Positions 1-13,800 of a stretch of 64,000 nucleotides of DNA are shown here, in pieces. The number at the start of each line of letters is the position of its first letter. Position 1 is the first letter of the stretch. Location: assembly GCA_028829895.1 (NCBI GenBank), contig CM054181.1:35512259-35576258 (forward strand), written 5' to 3'. The notes beneath the pieces are model-generated. The model was not told the DNA's origin. It saw only the letters and a program-made list of their open reading frames with translations, and made no database searches. The DNA is from Sinotaia quadrata (lineage: Eukaryota > Mollusca > Gastropoda > Architaenioglossa > Viviparidae). The position numbers were made by a program, and so were the translations under genes.

Positions 1-119
1 TTAAAGTTTTGTTGGTTTATTAAAATTACATTTTAAAAAATATTTCATTAAACAAATTTTGTTTTGTGTAATAAAATTGGTTTATTAAAAGCAAAACTGT
101 TGGTTGGTAAAATTAAAAC

Positions 120-282
120 CTATTTGTGAGGGGGCACCAGATTTCGAGTGCCTAGGAGCCTTTACATGGCCTAATCCGGCACTGTCTGAAGCACTCTTCT
201 TTGAAATGTCTGGAGCATATTGTGGCTCTATTCTTATTGAATTTAGCACCTCATCGATACACTGAATTATGGAAGCATCCAT
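120..282 (-). CDS. candidate first coding exon, product not recognised
   Basis: A reading frame opens with ATG at 282 in a good initiation context (AAAATGG) and begins MDASIIQCIDEVLNSIRIEP. It stays open to a stop at 85. A splice donor can be placed after TAG at 120 (GTTTTA, a weak donor), which would end the exon at residue 54 and leave one base over. If the frame is not spliced, it gives a 65-residue peptide. Base composition here is clearly less AT-rich than the flanks. A CACGTG E-box and a GC-box lie 15 to 50 bases upstream on the correct side. I do not recognise the peptide. The rest of the gene would lie outside the window to the left. It could also be a chance open frame. Confidence 0.4.
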
Positions 283-296
283 TTTGCATTATCGTA

Positions 297-336
297 TCAC
301 GTGACATTGCTATAAATGGTATTAGGGCGGGGCCAT
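297..336 (-). promoter_or_regulatory. E-box plus GC-box upstream of the left-edge exon
   Basis: TCACGTGAC (core CACGTG at 298-303) and GGGCGGGG (325-332) lie immediately upstream of the minus-strand ATG at 282. These are USF/TFE-type and Sp1-type sites and fit a core promoter reading leftwards. The match is to motifs only. Two copies of TTACCGTGTGCG follow at about 357 and 423. Confidence 0.35.
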
Positions 337-2070
337 GACTTGGAAGTGACTTTGATTTACCGTGTGCGTAAAGGGCAGAAAATGACAATGTTTTCCTTGA
401 CAATTTGTTAGGACATTTGTCTTACCGTGTGCGGAGGCCTTAAACATAATTTCAACAACCAATAAGCTAATCATAATTTCCTTTTAGTTAAACTTGATCC
501 TATGTATTTATCATTCAATATGACTATACGCACTATAATTTGTGGTGAAACTATACGTAGAGTGTATTTAAGTTTGTCTACTTTGTGTCTTTATCTGAAA
601 TGGACCTTGTTTGTTTGATTTGTGGCTGAATTGCAATGTACCATTTTTAAGGAAACAATATCTCCTATAGTTTTTGTAGCTTTACAGTTACCACCTCATT
701 TCATATATTTTATAATTGTTTCATTGAGACAGTCCAAATGTAACAATTGGTCATGAGGTAAAGGTACATTTTTTAAATCTTAAATATAGACAATTAGTCA
801 TGAGGTAAACGTACTCTTCTGTCTTAAATATAGATGACTTTGAGATTCGAAGAAAGGTCATTATGTAACAGCAAGTATTTGTATTGTCTATAGTGATTTT
901 ATACATGGAGTTACATCACAAGCATATATTAGTATGATATTGTGTTATGAATATATTTTAACTGAGAAATAATATAAGGTATTGCATAGTTATACCACAG
1001 TAGTCTTGGGATATCAGGATATATTTAAATGGGAAATACAACAGTGATTGTATAGTTAGTCATAAGATATCAAATACAATAATGAATACATGTATCTAAC
1101 TAACTTTAAAGCATGCTGCTTTCTTAAGTTAATGTTAAATTTTTCCTTGTGATTACATATCATTGTATAGGCTACTGTCTACTGATTTTTAGAGAATTCT
1201 TTCAAAATGCTGAAATAATTATTCGCTAAGAAATACACGAATAATGGTTTATTACATGATTTGGCTTAGAAAAGTTTTAGAGCTTAGGCGATGACAACGA
1301 TATTCTTGAGTATATGAGACAGTACAGACCTAACCCCGACCAAGACCATTACATACGCACACAATTAGGATATGACGCCACTATATAAGTTATAACTCAT
1401 TATTATGACGTCAAGGTGATTGTCGAAAGAAACATGTGAAATATTTATCTTTGTATCCACTTTTACATTTAGCACAGTGGTTTCTGTAAGACTTTAGGTC
1501 AGTTTAGGAAATACTTGTTTTAAAGGATTTGGAAAATAATATATAGGCCTAAACTTATACTAAGTTTACAGCATCATGGCTATAAAGCCTCGTTTTAAAT
1601 TATGATTGCATCACACTGTTGGAGTAGCAATTTATATTAAATTATATGTTCGGTTATGTGATTTAAAATAGTTCTTAACATAGGGTAAGGAAAACGGAGG
1701 ACAGATATAGGTTTTCCACGATCAAAATGAGTTTGATAAGCAAATGGTTGCCAATGGTACACAATGCACAGTATATATTTTAATTTAATGTGCTCTTTTT
1801 TTTAAACTTCGTGAAATGTTGTTTTAAATTAAAATGTTTATTATCTTTATTTATTTTTAATTTTATACGGGGATAACAGAAATGTTATCGATCAAGCGCC
1901 GAATTGATTTTATGTAGATGAAACAAATTACCCATGATACATTTCGAAGGAAGTCGAAGCTTCACAAGTAATGCGTTAACACATGTTATTTAGTCTTTTT
2001 CCAACCAGAGAGAAATATTTTACCAGTTTCTAAATCCAAAATATTATAAGTTACACAGAACGAATATAGC
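337..2070. other. intergenic DNA left of eIF1A
   Basis: AT-rich spacer of 1.7 kb with no gene seen. It holds a two-copy direct repeat of about 47 bp at 743-832 (core TCATGAGGTAAA). The last 100 to 200 bases must contain the eIF1A 5'UTR and promoter, but I see no convincing TATA box or initiator. Confidence 0.5.
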
Positions 2071-5000
2071 ATGCCGAAGAATAAAGGTATGTAAATATGA
2101 ACCTTATTTCATTGATAACAATTTTATAAAATCCGTTTATATCTGTGATAACATCGTGGGGATATGAATATATATTATTCAATAGGGGCCTACTTGTATT
2201 GAGTAATAATATTACTTTTATTAGGCTACTTTTAGCAAATGAGCTTTAACTCTAATAACATTAAATTTGCAGTATATTTTATTTATAACTTTTACGTGTG
2301 ATATAAACGTAAAGTTTTTCATCACAGCTTTTCTGAGTATTTTTTTGTTAACAGCTGTACTACTCGAGCTGCGTAGTACCAACTACCATTGGAATTAGGG
2401 AAGGTTTCGGTAGTCATTAACACTAAAATTAAGTATTTAATAATTTTAATTAGTATTCTTACTTATGCATATAGTAATTCTACTTTTGATATCCTGAATA
2501 TGTATACCACTAATCTGCCACAGTTGCTACTGCCATTACTCATTAGTGTCAGAAGCTAAGTAACAAGATAACGAAGTAGTAGTATTAGTACTGTAGTACT
2601 AGTAGTAATATTTTTCTTTAAACATAAGGAGATAGCGCTTTGCCATCCAAACGAACTGTTTACCAGACGATCAGACTATGTCCTTCTAACTAACTTTATA
2701 AACTACTGTTTAAAAAAAATAACGACTTTTGAGTATAGTTGTCCTTCATATAAGACTATTACAGTATTACTATTAGATATGATTATGAATGCTGGGAAAT
2801 CCTCTTCTCTCTCCCCCACCCCCAAATTTGAATGAATATGACGTCCAACCACAGGGATTTAGATAATAAATATGGAAAATTCTAATTTTTATCTTGGCAT
2901 GGAGTATCAGAGACTAAATTAAATAGCATGGACAAAATCAGAGATTGATCATTAATTAATGCAAACTCAGTAGATTTATATTATTATAACTTAAGGAAAT
3001 ATGATGCAATGTTCCATAATTCATGCAAAGGAGATGATATATTAGTGTTTACCACAACATTTTTTCTTTGATATTTTTTAATATACATTTCCACAATCAT
3101 AGGTGGATTATTTTACTTTCACTGAAGTTTCAGAAACAGCTCTTAACCAAGATGTTAATTTGTGGTCAGACTTCCACAAAAATGAAAAGATGACAGTAAA
3201 TATCTTTGAAATATTAATTTCTTTGAAGAATATGATGTTGCTTTCTATTATCTTGTTTATTTTTATACCACACTTAATACAATTATTAGATCTGTTATTA
3301 CAGTTTACATCACATTTCTTGTTCAGTGTATTATAATATAATATATAAACTGTATGTAATATACTAAATTAATTTTTTAGTGATCTTCATTGTGTATCTG
3401 TTTATTAAAATTAATTACCCATGTGTGGAGATTTTTCTAAAATTTTCCTTTGTGCTAAAGGAGTAAATGAAACATTCTACATTTATTTTCAACTGAATCT
3501 AAATCTCTAAATCTCAAGGAAACTTACAATTTTATTCATTCTTGTGACTGAACTGAATTCTACAAGAACAATATCCATGACCTGACTAGTAATCTTGTCA
3601 TGTAACATTCTTTTATCAGGTAGAAATGTTTATTACTATTGTTAGACAGATCCCCTAACTCCCCAAACTAGATTAAGATATTCAACGAAACTTACTAAAC
3701 AACATCCAGAAATAGATTAAACTATCATATTTATTTATTTATTGAATGATTGATTATAAATCTTGTTCATTCATCAGATTAGCACAATAATAGCATTTAT
3801 AACCTGCAAAGTATTAATTCTTCTTATAATTTATAATATAATATTAATAAGCTGTAAAATTAATCAAAATGAAACAATTGAATGAATTGCCACCTTATAA
3901 TAGTTATATTTATACAAATTTTGTACCTTTTTAAGAGTTTTGAAATTTTATGACAATATTGCTTTTGTAGTTTTGAAGAATTAAAACATTTAATGACCTT
4001 AAAAATATTCATTGATTATAAGAACAGTCAAAAGTCTAAATTTTTCTACTTAACCTAAGAGTCTCTAATGTGTCGTACAAATTTCAAGTTAAACACCTCT
4101 ACAAAGTTGACTTTTGCATCCACTTGACCCTAAAATTATTACAAAATTATTATTGATTTAGGGATTGCATTCATATTTAATATTTGAATCATGTAAATAA
4201 TAATTATTTAGTGGTATGACCATCAGTGGGAAAGAGAATAATTGTTCATATCTGTAATAAAATGTAAAAATGTGAAAAAATTTAATAATGAAATAGACAT
4301 CACCAGATAATGTAATTCAAAATTATTATGGCTTAGAATTAGGATAGCCCTAAATCAGGAATATGATACATTTTAACTCATGAAAGGGTAATCATTCTTA
4401 TAAACAATTTAGGACAAGTTTATAATAAACCATGTATACTTTTTATTCTTTTCCTCAAAGAGGTGATAGTTGAGGGTGCAAGTTTTTTTCCTTGGTATCC
4501 AAATATATATATTTTAATGTGACTTAAGTTAGTTTCATAATGAGATGTTCTTTTACGGGTTTTTCTGAGGTATCCACTTCATTGAATGAGTTTCCTACAG
4601 TCTGCAATGTATATAATCCAATACACAGTGTTGTAAATTGCATTTTTACATTTTTTTTTAATAACACCGAATGCCTAATTGTCATACATATTGATTTTAG
4701 AATAGTGCCAAAGCTTTTGTTTACAGTTGTAGTATAGCAGGGGTGCACAAACCGAGTGCTGTATGTGGCCTGAGACAGGGTTCTGTGCGGTCCCTGGAGG
4801 ACTTTATTATATTATTTGTGTTGTGTTTTTTCTACTTGAGCCATCCATGTGCAATCTGACTTGCAGCCATCCGCACACTATCAATTGGAAATTTGGCCCT
4901 CTGGCCTAAAACATTTGTGCACCCCTGTAGTATAAGTATTTAGCAGGCATGTTTTTAATTGTTGTGGCTGTTTTAAAAGTTATGTTTTGAAATTTATGGA

Positions 5001-8000
5001 GTTGGATAAATGACAGGAAGAAATCACCACTCTTGTGATTGGATAGCTGACATTTAATTCTACTGAGAACTCATTATTTAATATTGCCTTAATCAGTTAG
5101 TATTGTGTTTTCAATTGATATGTAAATTGATATTGTGTTTGCTATGATTTAACATGCTACTACTTGTAGACCTGAAGAACTAACAAAATTTTTTAGCATA
5201 ATGCCACAGTTACATGTTTTCCCACTAAATAAATAGTTTTAAAAATTATGACAGATACTACCTTTACCCATTTGTAATTGTATACAATCTAAGGCCTGTG
5301 TGTCAAATACCACTGAACTCATTTATATATGTGTACTGTTTATTAGTATAACTATAAGTAATTTGTAACAATGCAACAAAGCCTTGGCTTATGACATTAA
5401 AGTGCGTTCCATTGAATTATCAGGTTTAATGTTATAAGGATTTATTATTGTAAGCCTCTCTGTTTATCTCTACCATTACCAGTATATTTCTTTATGGATA
5501 TTTTTCAGTGATATATACTTTTTAAAATTTGATACATACATCTGTTTCTTTAAATGTTAAGAACTCCAGCACATTACCCTTTGTAGAACTAACAAAAAGT
5601 CTTTATTCTTTCACTTGTTCAAAGTATTAAAAAAAAAGTATTTGCTCTTCAAATCAAATTCTTACAGGAAAGGGAGGTAAAAACAGAAGAAGGGGAAAGA
5701 ATGAGAATGAAAATGAGAAAAGAGAGTTAGTTTTCAAGGAGGATGGTCAAGGTAATGTGTATATATATTTTATTACTACATATTAAAAATGACTTTTTAT
5801 TATTTTTTAACAGTGTAAGTATATACTTTAACTGATTTGAAGATAAATATGTTTCTAAATTAAATGTGAAATGTTTGCAATAACATTAACAAATAATAGT
5901 AATACAGTAACAGACTATTAAAAGTTTATGACTGTGTCTCTTCATTATCTGTCAACTTTTAAAAATTGCAGTGGAGTAGTTTTTGCAGCATTTAATTTTG
6001 AAACTTTTTCCAAGTTAGTCGATAGATTAAAAAAAATAATAATGAAAAAAATTAGAATGGTGAATAAATAAATTGCACAATATTTGAGTATAAAAACTTT
6101 TCACCTTGTGATTAGACTTTAGAGAGTAGGAAAATAAAAATGAACATATGTATGTACTTTTTAAATTTTTGACGAAGACTAAAAATGCCACATTTTTATG
6201 TCATTTATTTATTTATCATCATAAATATAAATAAAAGTAGCTGATGTTTTTTAATAGTTCTTAAATCCTTTATACATAATTGTTTCAAAAATATTCCTCT
6301 GCAGATATGAAGTATATGAAATCAAAGCATAATCTAATCTACTCTTTAACTTTATAGAATGTTTTATTGCACTTACTGACTTAGGAAATAAAAGGAAGAT
6401 TTGATCTAAGCCTTTATGTTCTCATCTCCAGGTAATAAATACTAATAATAAACAGAAGAATAAAATGACACTTTACAGATAAAGCAAAGTTAATCTTTTC
6501 CTCTTTTGTTCAATCAATATAACACATTATGTACTAGATTTATACATTTCACTACTTACTAGTTTTATCTTATACTTAATGATATTATGATAACAATTAG
6601 GGCGGTGAATGAATTCATCTCATATGTATCACATTATTACAGAGTTATACAGCATAAATCTGTTTTAAACATGAATATTTGTACTTCAAACTAATATTTT
6701 TCACCAGCTGAAATAGAAATGAGTTTATTAAAGTCAAATTTAAATGAATTTCATACCTATTTTGTCATACGATTTTTTTTTTCCTCTGTTCAGTTCAATT
6801 CCTGCTGCCAATGTGCATCTGGACTTACTCAAAGATTTCATCATGAGCTCTGAAATTGGCCATTATACTAGACAATAATCCTGATTACTCTACCGTCACA
6901 CTTTTAGTCTCACCCCCAACCTCCACTACCGAATTGACACATAAACTTTCTTCCATTTATAGATCATATAGACAAACTACTCCCATGTGTCCTGACCTTG
7001 ATAGTACCTTGTATAATCACTAAGTCTTACATACTCTGATAAAATGCCTAACATTATGATTTCATTAAACGATCTAGCTATCTACAAAGGCATCATCATT
7101 GACAGTCTCTTATGAGAGAATCACATAGTAAAACAACTACAAAACCCCCCAAAAAACAGGGACAATGTAAAATTTTAAAAATCAATAAATTGATGCAGGT
7201 GCAATCATCAGCAAATAAATACCACCTATGTATAAACCACAAAATTTTCCATTCTTCCCTACACACACATACTTGCCAGGGCACTGAATAAAGAGTGGTG
7301 TAGAGATCATCCAATAAAAGTTGATGGTACAAAGAACAGCAAGTTTCTGCTAAAAGGAAAACAAAGAGTGGGAGTAAGCAGTCAGCTAAGTAGTACATGT
7401 AGTTGAACTACTGAACCAAAGCAACACCACATATCCCAAACTAATAATTTTTTAACTTAACTACATGTAGAACTAGCAGTAAAGAAATATGATTGACAGA
7501 GAACAGTATCTGATCGACATTGTAGAGAACAGGCTCATAGCAAAAGTGAATAAAACCACAGGAAAAAATGTGTCCACCATTGTAATAGTATACAGCTGCA
7601 TGAAGAGCTGCTTGACCTATTTCGGCAGTAAATGGCTTCAAGTTGTTGAGTTAATAGACATGTTTATGTAGAAACTATAATCCATTGCCTAGCAAAAATG
7701 TAAAGAACCACAAAATAAACACTTTAATTTTGTTATCTTCAACTACACTAGCATACAGAGAAAAGTGCACTTAAAACTTTGAATGTTAAGGCTTGCATTT
7801 ATATTAAATGACCCTTTTTTCTCCTCTTTCAAGCACTCCCATCTGCTAAAACGAAAATACTTCTTTTCCTGCACAAAAGTAAATTTCAAATTAAATCCTT
7901 GTTTTTCTCTTTCATTCTCTCACTCACCCCCAACACTGACCCACACTTTGGTAACACCAGGTCTGTAATGAAATCTCTCAGAATAATAAACTGATATGAT

Positions 8001-11000
8001 TTTTTAATCAAATATTTACTTTGCAGAATATGCACAAGTTACCAAAATGCTTGGTAATGGTCGCTTGGAAGCCATGTGTTTTGATGGTATCAAGCGATTG
8101 TGTCATATCAGAGGAAAACTAAGAAAAAAGGTATGTTCTTGGGTTTTATAAATTTTGCTCTGTTTAAACACTGCCTAGCTTTACTTTGGAAGGTTTTTTC
8201 CTTGTGGGGAAACGTTCTCTTTGGTCACTATATTTATGTGATTATCATAGCTGTGGTAGCTGCTTGTCAGTATATCTTTTGGACTATATAATTCATGTTA
8301 ATAATTTGTAGATATTGTTGTGCAGATAAAATTATTAATAAAATTATTAACCCATGCAAAAAAACTCTTTGTCATGTGGATGGGAAACATTTATAAAGTT
8401 ACTTTTAAAGGTAATATCTTGTTTTGCATTTTAAAAAAACCAAAAACAACTGATATTGTAAGCATATGTGCAGAGTGTAATTTGACCATCCAGGTCTTGT
8501 GTTTTGTGATAAATTCTGAAGATTCCTACCTAACCACTGTGATTTCTCTGTTCCTCAAATTATTTTTTTTAATAAATTCGCCTAAAGTAATCTTTAGTAT
8601 AGAATCTGCAAATAATTTCCATAACACTTAGTCAGCAGCCAGTTTTGTTTTCATGAGTAAGTCAACAACAAAAATCGAGCTGCACAAAGAAATTCCTTCT
8701 GAAATGATCAGATAACAGAAATTTTAAATGGTTTTGACCCATGAGAAAAAGACCCATTTCAGCAAAGTATATGGGTCATTCTCTGCATGAGTGTTCCACA
8801 TAGGGTAGATCCATTTACAATTTGTATTTTCTTAAAAATAAAGCATTGAAATATGTGTTTGTATTGAATACATGCAAAATGAATTTGAGAGATACATAAG
8901 ATATTTGAGTGAATGTGTGTTTATTTATTTTATAATTATTTGTAAAATAAAATCATTTTGAAATGAAAATAGTGCCTCTTTTTGTGATACTATAATTCTG
9001 TTTTCTTTAAATTTCAATATGATAAATTTGACAGACTTATCAAAGTTTTCTTTAAACTTTAAAGTGATAATTAAAGCAACAGTCTAGATATTTTTTATTT
9101 TGATATGGTCAGATTTTGGAAAAAATAAGATTTTATAAGTCATTAATCTTGTAACACTTCGTTTCCACGTAAATCGATCCAGAGCTTTTATTCTGTTATC
9201 GAACGAACATCCACGTTATACATAAATTAGTGAAATTGCATTATTCATATGTTAATTTATTCATCATATTTGGAAATATTCAGCTTTAAGAACACTAATT
9301 TGCCTACTTTTCCATTTTAACATGTGACAAAAGTTAATCATAAATTCATAAACTTCCTTTTACATTTTTCAAATGTGCTATATTTTGAAAAAAACAACTC
9401 TAGTTTTGTCTTGTACCAAATAAAAAATTGACCCTCATTTCCATTATTTTTTTATTAATGTAATTGCAATAAAAATGTTCAAGTCATTTGCATTTGAAAA
9501 CAACTAAAATTTCTGATAATCCTGATATATTTTGAATAAATTGATTAACATTATAAATAACTTACATAATTTTGTACATATCCTTATGGTTTTTATTTTT
9601 GCTTGCAAAGTTTCATATAGTTTGTTTTAACCAGAGCAAAGAGTAAGTGGTAGAAAAAGTTGTGAATTCAAGAATTTAGACATATTGATTATATTTATTA
9701 TGTTTTTAAAAAGTTATATTGAAGTAGCCACTTTGTTTATTACTTAACATGATGTTTGTGACATAATGGTCCATTTTGTTTAGTTGAGAAAAAAAGAGCT
9801 TCTTTTATGATGATATTCTCTGTCACAAGTAACTAAATCTTGTCTACATTATGAAGTTATAGTTTTGTAACCCATTTTAAACAAATATATATCTAGATTA
9901 AATTAATAATTAAGGTTAATAAGAGAAATATGCTCTCTGTATTAAGGATAATTATATTGCTTATTTAAAAAATATTTTTGTTTGGTAATATATCTCAAGT
10001 TTAGTTTCTTCTTACATCAAAAAAATGATGCTTTTTACATATTTCAAACTTCTATAACATCAGCATTTTTATAATTTTTGAGCACTAAGTCCTCTTGAAG
10101 ACATTTTACATATAAAATTGTTATATGCAATCAAAGTTGTACTAAGAAAGAAAAATTGTCACATAAATATGTAACTTTACTGAAAAGCAAGAAAATTAGT
10201 TAACAGTGGTTCAGTTAACATCAGTTCTGTCATAATTCCATATAGTATTAGTAGTCAAAATAGCATATAAAAATAGATTGAATCTGTATTGTTGCTATCA
10301 TTGACAGACTATAACGACCAATAAAGGTTACATTCTGCCTGTCACCAGCTTTACAAAGCATATTTTACTTCATTTTATTATGATTCGCATGGTACTAATA
10401 TTTCTTATACCTTCCTAACTTACTCTCTTTCTAAGCCTATTTATTAACACAAAACTCCTTAATAAAATCTGCTAATCTTTTCTGACTATTGAACACAAAT
10501 CCACTAAGTTAGTTTTCTCCTTGCAATCTAAGGCTAGTCATTCCCTCTATCCTGTTGTTTCTAACTACCTGTAAAACAGTATTCATGTCTAATGTGAAAA
10601 ATCAGTTTATTATCGGACAAATTTTAAATGGAATGCATTATTAAGATAATTATATTCAAAATAATGGACAGATAATATATTTATAGGTTATTACTTTGCA
10701 TTAAATAGTTTTACTAATTTTTATTTGTTTGTACGATGATACACATTGACCGATAATGTCCCAACTGACATTATATCATGAATAGTGTATCAACACTGAT
10801 AGTGCCATCTTACCTTGCAGTTCATCCATAATGCATGTAATTCCATTGAAAAATCAGACACAGATGAAAAATATTCAATAATTTTGTCACAGATCATTGT
10901 CTGAATTCAACATCTAATATGTACATGTACTTAAAAAAAAGAATTTTTTCCCGGTATGAGAAAAATACATGTACATGCATTTTTTATACTATTTTTCATG

Positions 11001-12840
11001 TACTTTGGAGAGAAAAAAATTCATGTGCGAATGAATACACAAAATTTTGGGAGCTGTGCCACGACCGCGTTAATATTGCAGGATTCCACTGTATTATATT
11101 TAAAAAATTTAACCATTAAAGAATTAATAGTCATTACAGTTGATTTTCTTTCAGAAAAGTAGCAAAACTTTCAATTTATATATACAGATTATGTTCTGAA
11201 TAGTCCTTTTATTATTATAATGACCATTTTTATAGCACACTTTTGATCCTCATTGTAGTAATACTAGTTAATGATTATGATTTAGATCTTTGACAATCAT
11301 CTGAGAGCTATTTATCACATCTTTGACTAACTGCTATTCTATGTCACCTATGTCAACTGACAAATGTGCCTTAGAAAAGTTAAATGATAGTCACTATAGG
11401 GATTTGACAGTTCTCTAGAAGCTCTAATAATAATCACACAATAACAATGTTGTCATATATATATATATATTTTGATGTCCGAAAAATGTATGTAAATATA
11501 ATTACATATTTTAATTCTAGGTGGATGTTTTGTGAATTTAGTTGGGGGGGTTGTTGATGGGGAGTCACTCCACAGGATAAAGAAATTTTATCAATTATAT
11601 ACCACTTTGTTAAAATTGTACTAATATATTGTTAAAACTAAATATGTGCTGAGTCTTCTAAACATTCACTACCTTTCTACCTGATACTTATGATAGAAAA
11701 TTGTAATTTGATAAATTTAGTTTCAGGGGAAGAAATCATTAGGTACTTATTTGTGATTTGTGAACCTTGCTTAGTGCCAAACTAGTCTGGGTATCCACAG
11801 TGGTTTTTCTTATGTTAGTATTTTAACTTTAGTGTGGCAAAAAAGTCCAAATTTTTAAAATAAAATTATATTGTGTATCATATATTTAGAGCTTATATTA
11901 GAAGCATCTATTGAACTTATTTATAATTGCTGTTTATGCCCTAAAGTTAATAGCTAGAAAATTCTGGGTTGTTGATTTTTAATATTTTAAACTGTTCATA
12001 ATGGTTACTTGAATTCATGAAACTGCCTTGTACTAGTTGTAGTAGATTTTCAAAAGAAATTTGTTTGAACTTTAAAAACTTGTTTCCTGGCAGAATATTT
12101 TAGAGAAAAAATTCTTGCAGTTATATAACCATTTATTTAAAGTCTATGAACATAAAGTTTTATTAATTTGACTGCATGCAGGTATGGATTAATGCTGGAG
12201 ACATCATTCTCCTGGGTCTTCGTGACTATCAAGATGCGAAGGCAGATGTCATTCTCAAGTATACACCTGATGAAGCCAGAAACCTCAAGGCTTATGGAGA
12301 GCTTCCAGAATCAGGTTAGCATCTTGTTTCTACATAGTTAAATATATCTAAATTACCTAAATTGACTATCACTGTGTATGACAAACATCATTTTATTGTT
12401 GCAAATTTTGTTTACTTATGGCAAGGGAGTGTGCTGCAGGAACCAGTTTGATGTCAGAAGAGTGACTTTTGTGTACTCGATCAGAAACTGATTTTGCATG
12501 ACCTTATCACTAAAGTATATAACTCTAAAATTATGCAGAAATTGATCATTGTGTTTGAATAAAGTTGATGGTATCTCTATAATAGCCAAGAAGCGTTTAT
12601 AAAATGAAGTTGTTCATCATCGTGGAAGACAATAAACAGAAATATATTGGAGGGTAAATATATTCTATTAGAGTTTATTTTATCACTTATGTGTACCTAA
12701 CAAATGAAAATACTTGTGCTTTGTCTTGATTTGTTTCAGCTAAAATCAATGAAAATGCTGGAATGGAAGATGACTTTGATGAAAACATCACATTTGACAA
12801 CTTTGATGATGATGAAGATGATGATGACGATATGGCTTAG
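2071..12840 (+). CDS. EIF1A: eukaryotic translation initiation factor 1A (eIF1A)
   Basis: eIF1A binds the A site of the 40S subunit. With eIF1 it promotes scanning and start-codon selection, and it later docks eIF5B. Five coding exons join in frame: 2071-2086, 5668-5751, 8027-8130, 12182-12314 and 12740-12840, giving 145 residues, the usual eIF1A length. All introns are GT-AG. The N-terminus [20 protein letters not shown] is the basic tail of the family. Residues 22-95 or so are the OB fold ([44 protein letters not shown]). KAYGELPE follows, and then the acidic tail ([12 protein letters not shown]). The start is fixed by the conserved MPKNK. The stop TAG forms the last three bases of exon 5, directly followed by a donor, so the 3'UTR lies in a further exon. 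The family identification is certain; no frameshift is seen. Confidence 0.96.
2087..5667 (+). other. eIF1A intron 1
   Basis: A 3.6-kb AT-rich intron, donor GTATGT and acceptor TTACAG. It holds the hAT MITE at 4738-4927. Open frames here are short and I see no coding character in them. Confidence 0.85.
4738..4927. mobile_element. 190-bp non-autonomous hAT element (MITE)
   Basis: The element begins CAGGGGTGCACAAA and ends with the exact reverse complement, giving a 14-bp perfect terminal inverted repeat. It is flanked by an 8-bp target duplication, TAGTATAG at 4730-4737 and TAGTATAA at 4928-4935, with one mismatch. The CAGGGGTG-type terminus and 8-bp duplication are diagnostic of the hAT superfamily. 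At 190 bp it cannot code for a transposase and would have been moved by one supplied in trans. It sits in eIF1A intron 1. Confidence 0.9.
5752..8026 (+). other. eIF1A intron 2
   Basis: A 2.3-kb intron from donor GTAATG to acceptor TTGCAG. It is AT-rich. The stretch 6780-7720 is somewhat less AT-rich and may be old repeat DNA, but I could not assign it. Confidence 0.8.
8131..12181 (+). other. eIF1A intron 3
   Basis: A 4.05-kb intron, donor GTATGT and acceptor ATGCAG. It is AT-rich with an (AT)n run near 11455. A segment at about 11040-11095 ends in GGATTCCACTGTA, which resembles a Tigger/mariner element end, but no partner end was found. No coding sequence is seen. Confidence 0.8.
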
Positions 12841-13800
12841 GTGTGTTTAATACTTATTATCGTCTTTTTTGTTGTTGTTGTTTACTGCATAGCAAAAGAC
12901 AACAAATTACTATTTATCAATGGGCTGGTGGTTGGATCACATTACTGATATTTGAAAAAGTAATTGTTTGTAACTTTAAAGTAATATGTTCATTTAAGAC
13001 ATTCACTATTCTGAAATGATTTATTTACGAAAACGTGATATGAAAAGCAGTAAGTGAAATAAAATTGAACTGACATAGTTGAGTGAAAATAGTAGGAAGT
13101 AAGTGAAAATGCACTAAAAGAGAAAGATTTTAATAATATTTTAAAAAAAATAATCATTTGTTTGCTGTAATATTGAATTTTTATAGATGCATGTGCCATA
13201 TAATACTTGTGGTGACCTGTATTTATGTATTTATTTTTCTTCGCTCAAATGCATATCATCTTGATACACTAACATATAGATTTGCAGATAATCAACTAGT
13301 TATTTGGGGTGATGGTCTGGTATTTGTTGTGATTATTATTTTTGACGCATGCCACCATGCAGTAAAACTGCGACATAAATGAACATTATAAATCCTTACG
13401 CTACAATGAAGCTAAACATTGCAACATTATGCTACACCACAATTGCTGTTTACATTGTACTTTTGATCAAATTTTCATGTCAAATAATTGCTTGAAAGTA
13501 ATTTTGCACAGCTGTAGTTACATATTTTCTACCAGTCATCATGTAGATTAATTAACAAAACAAAAAATCCAAACTGATCAGTTCTTTCCAGTTACTGCTC
13601 TTTTTCTATTTATTGGGCATTAACTCAGTTTGCAACTTTTAGTTTTATTTGATTAGCACAGTATAAAGAGTAATAACCACTCAGTACACACAAAACATGT
13701 CACTAAAAGTAACATACTGCTCAAAGTTAATGCACTCATAAATTTATTTTGGTCTTTTAGTTTAAAGTAACAATTTTAAATATATTTGGGTTTTTTGCAG

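Noticed and set aside
7096..7398. 100-codon minus-strand frame in eIF1A intron 2
   Set aside because: Composition is typical of chance frames (many Cys, Leu, Phe), with no motif and no neighbouring exon.
11040..11095. Possible transposon end GGATTCCACTGTA in eIF1A intron 3
   Set aside because: No matching inverted end was found within 1 kb on the left, so no element can be delimited.
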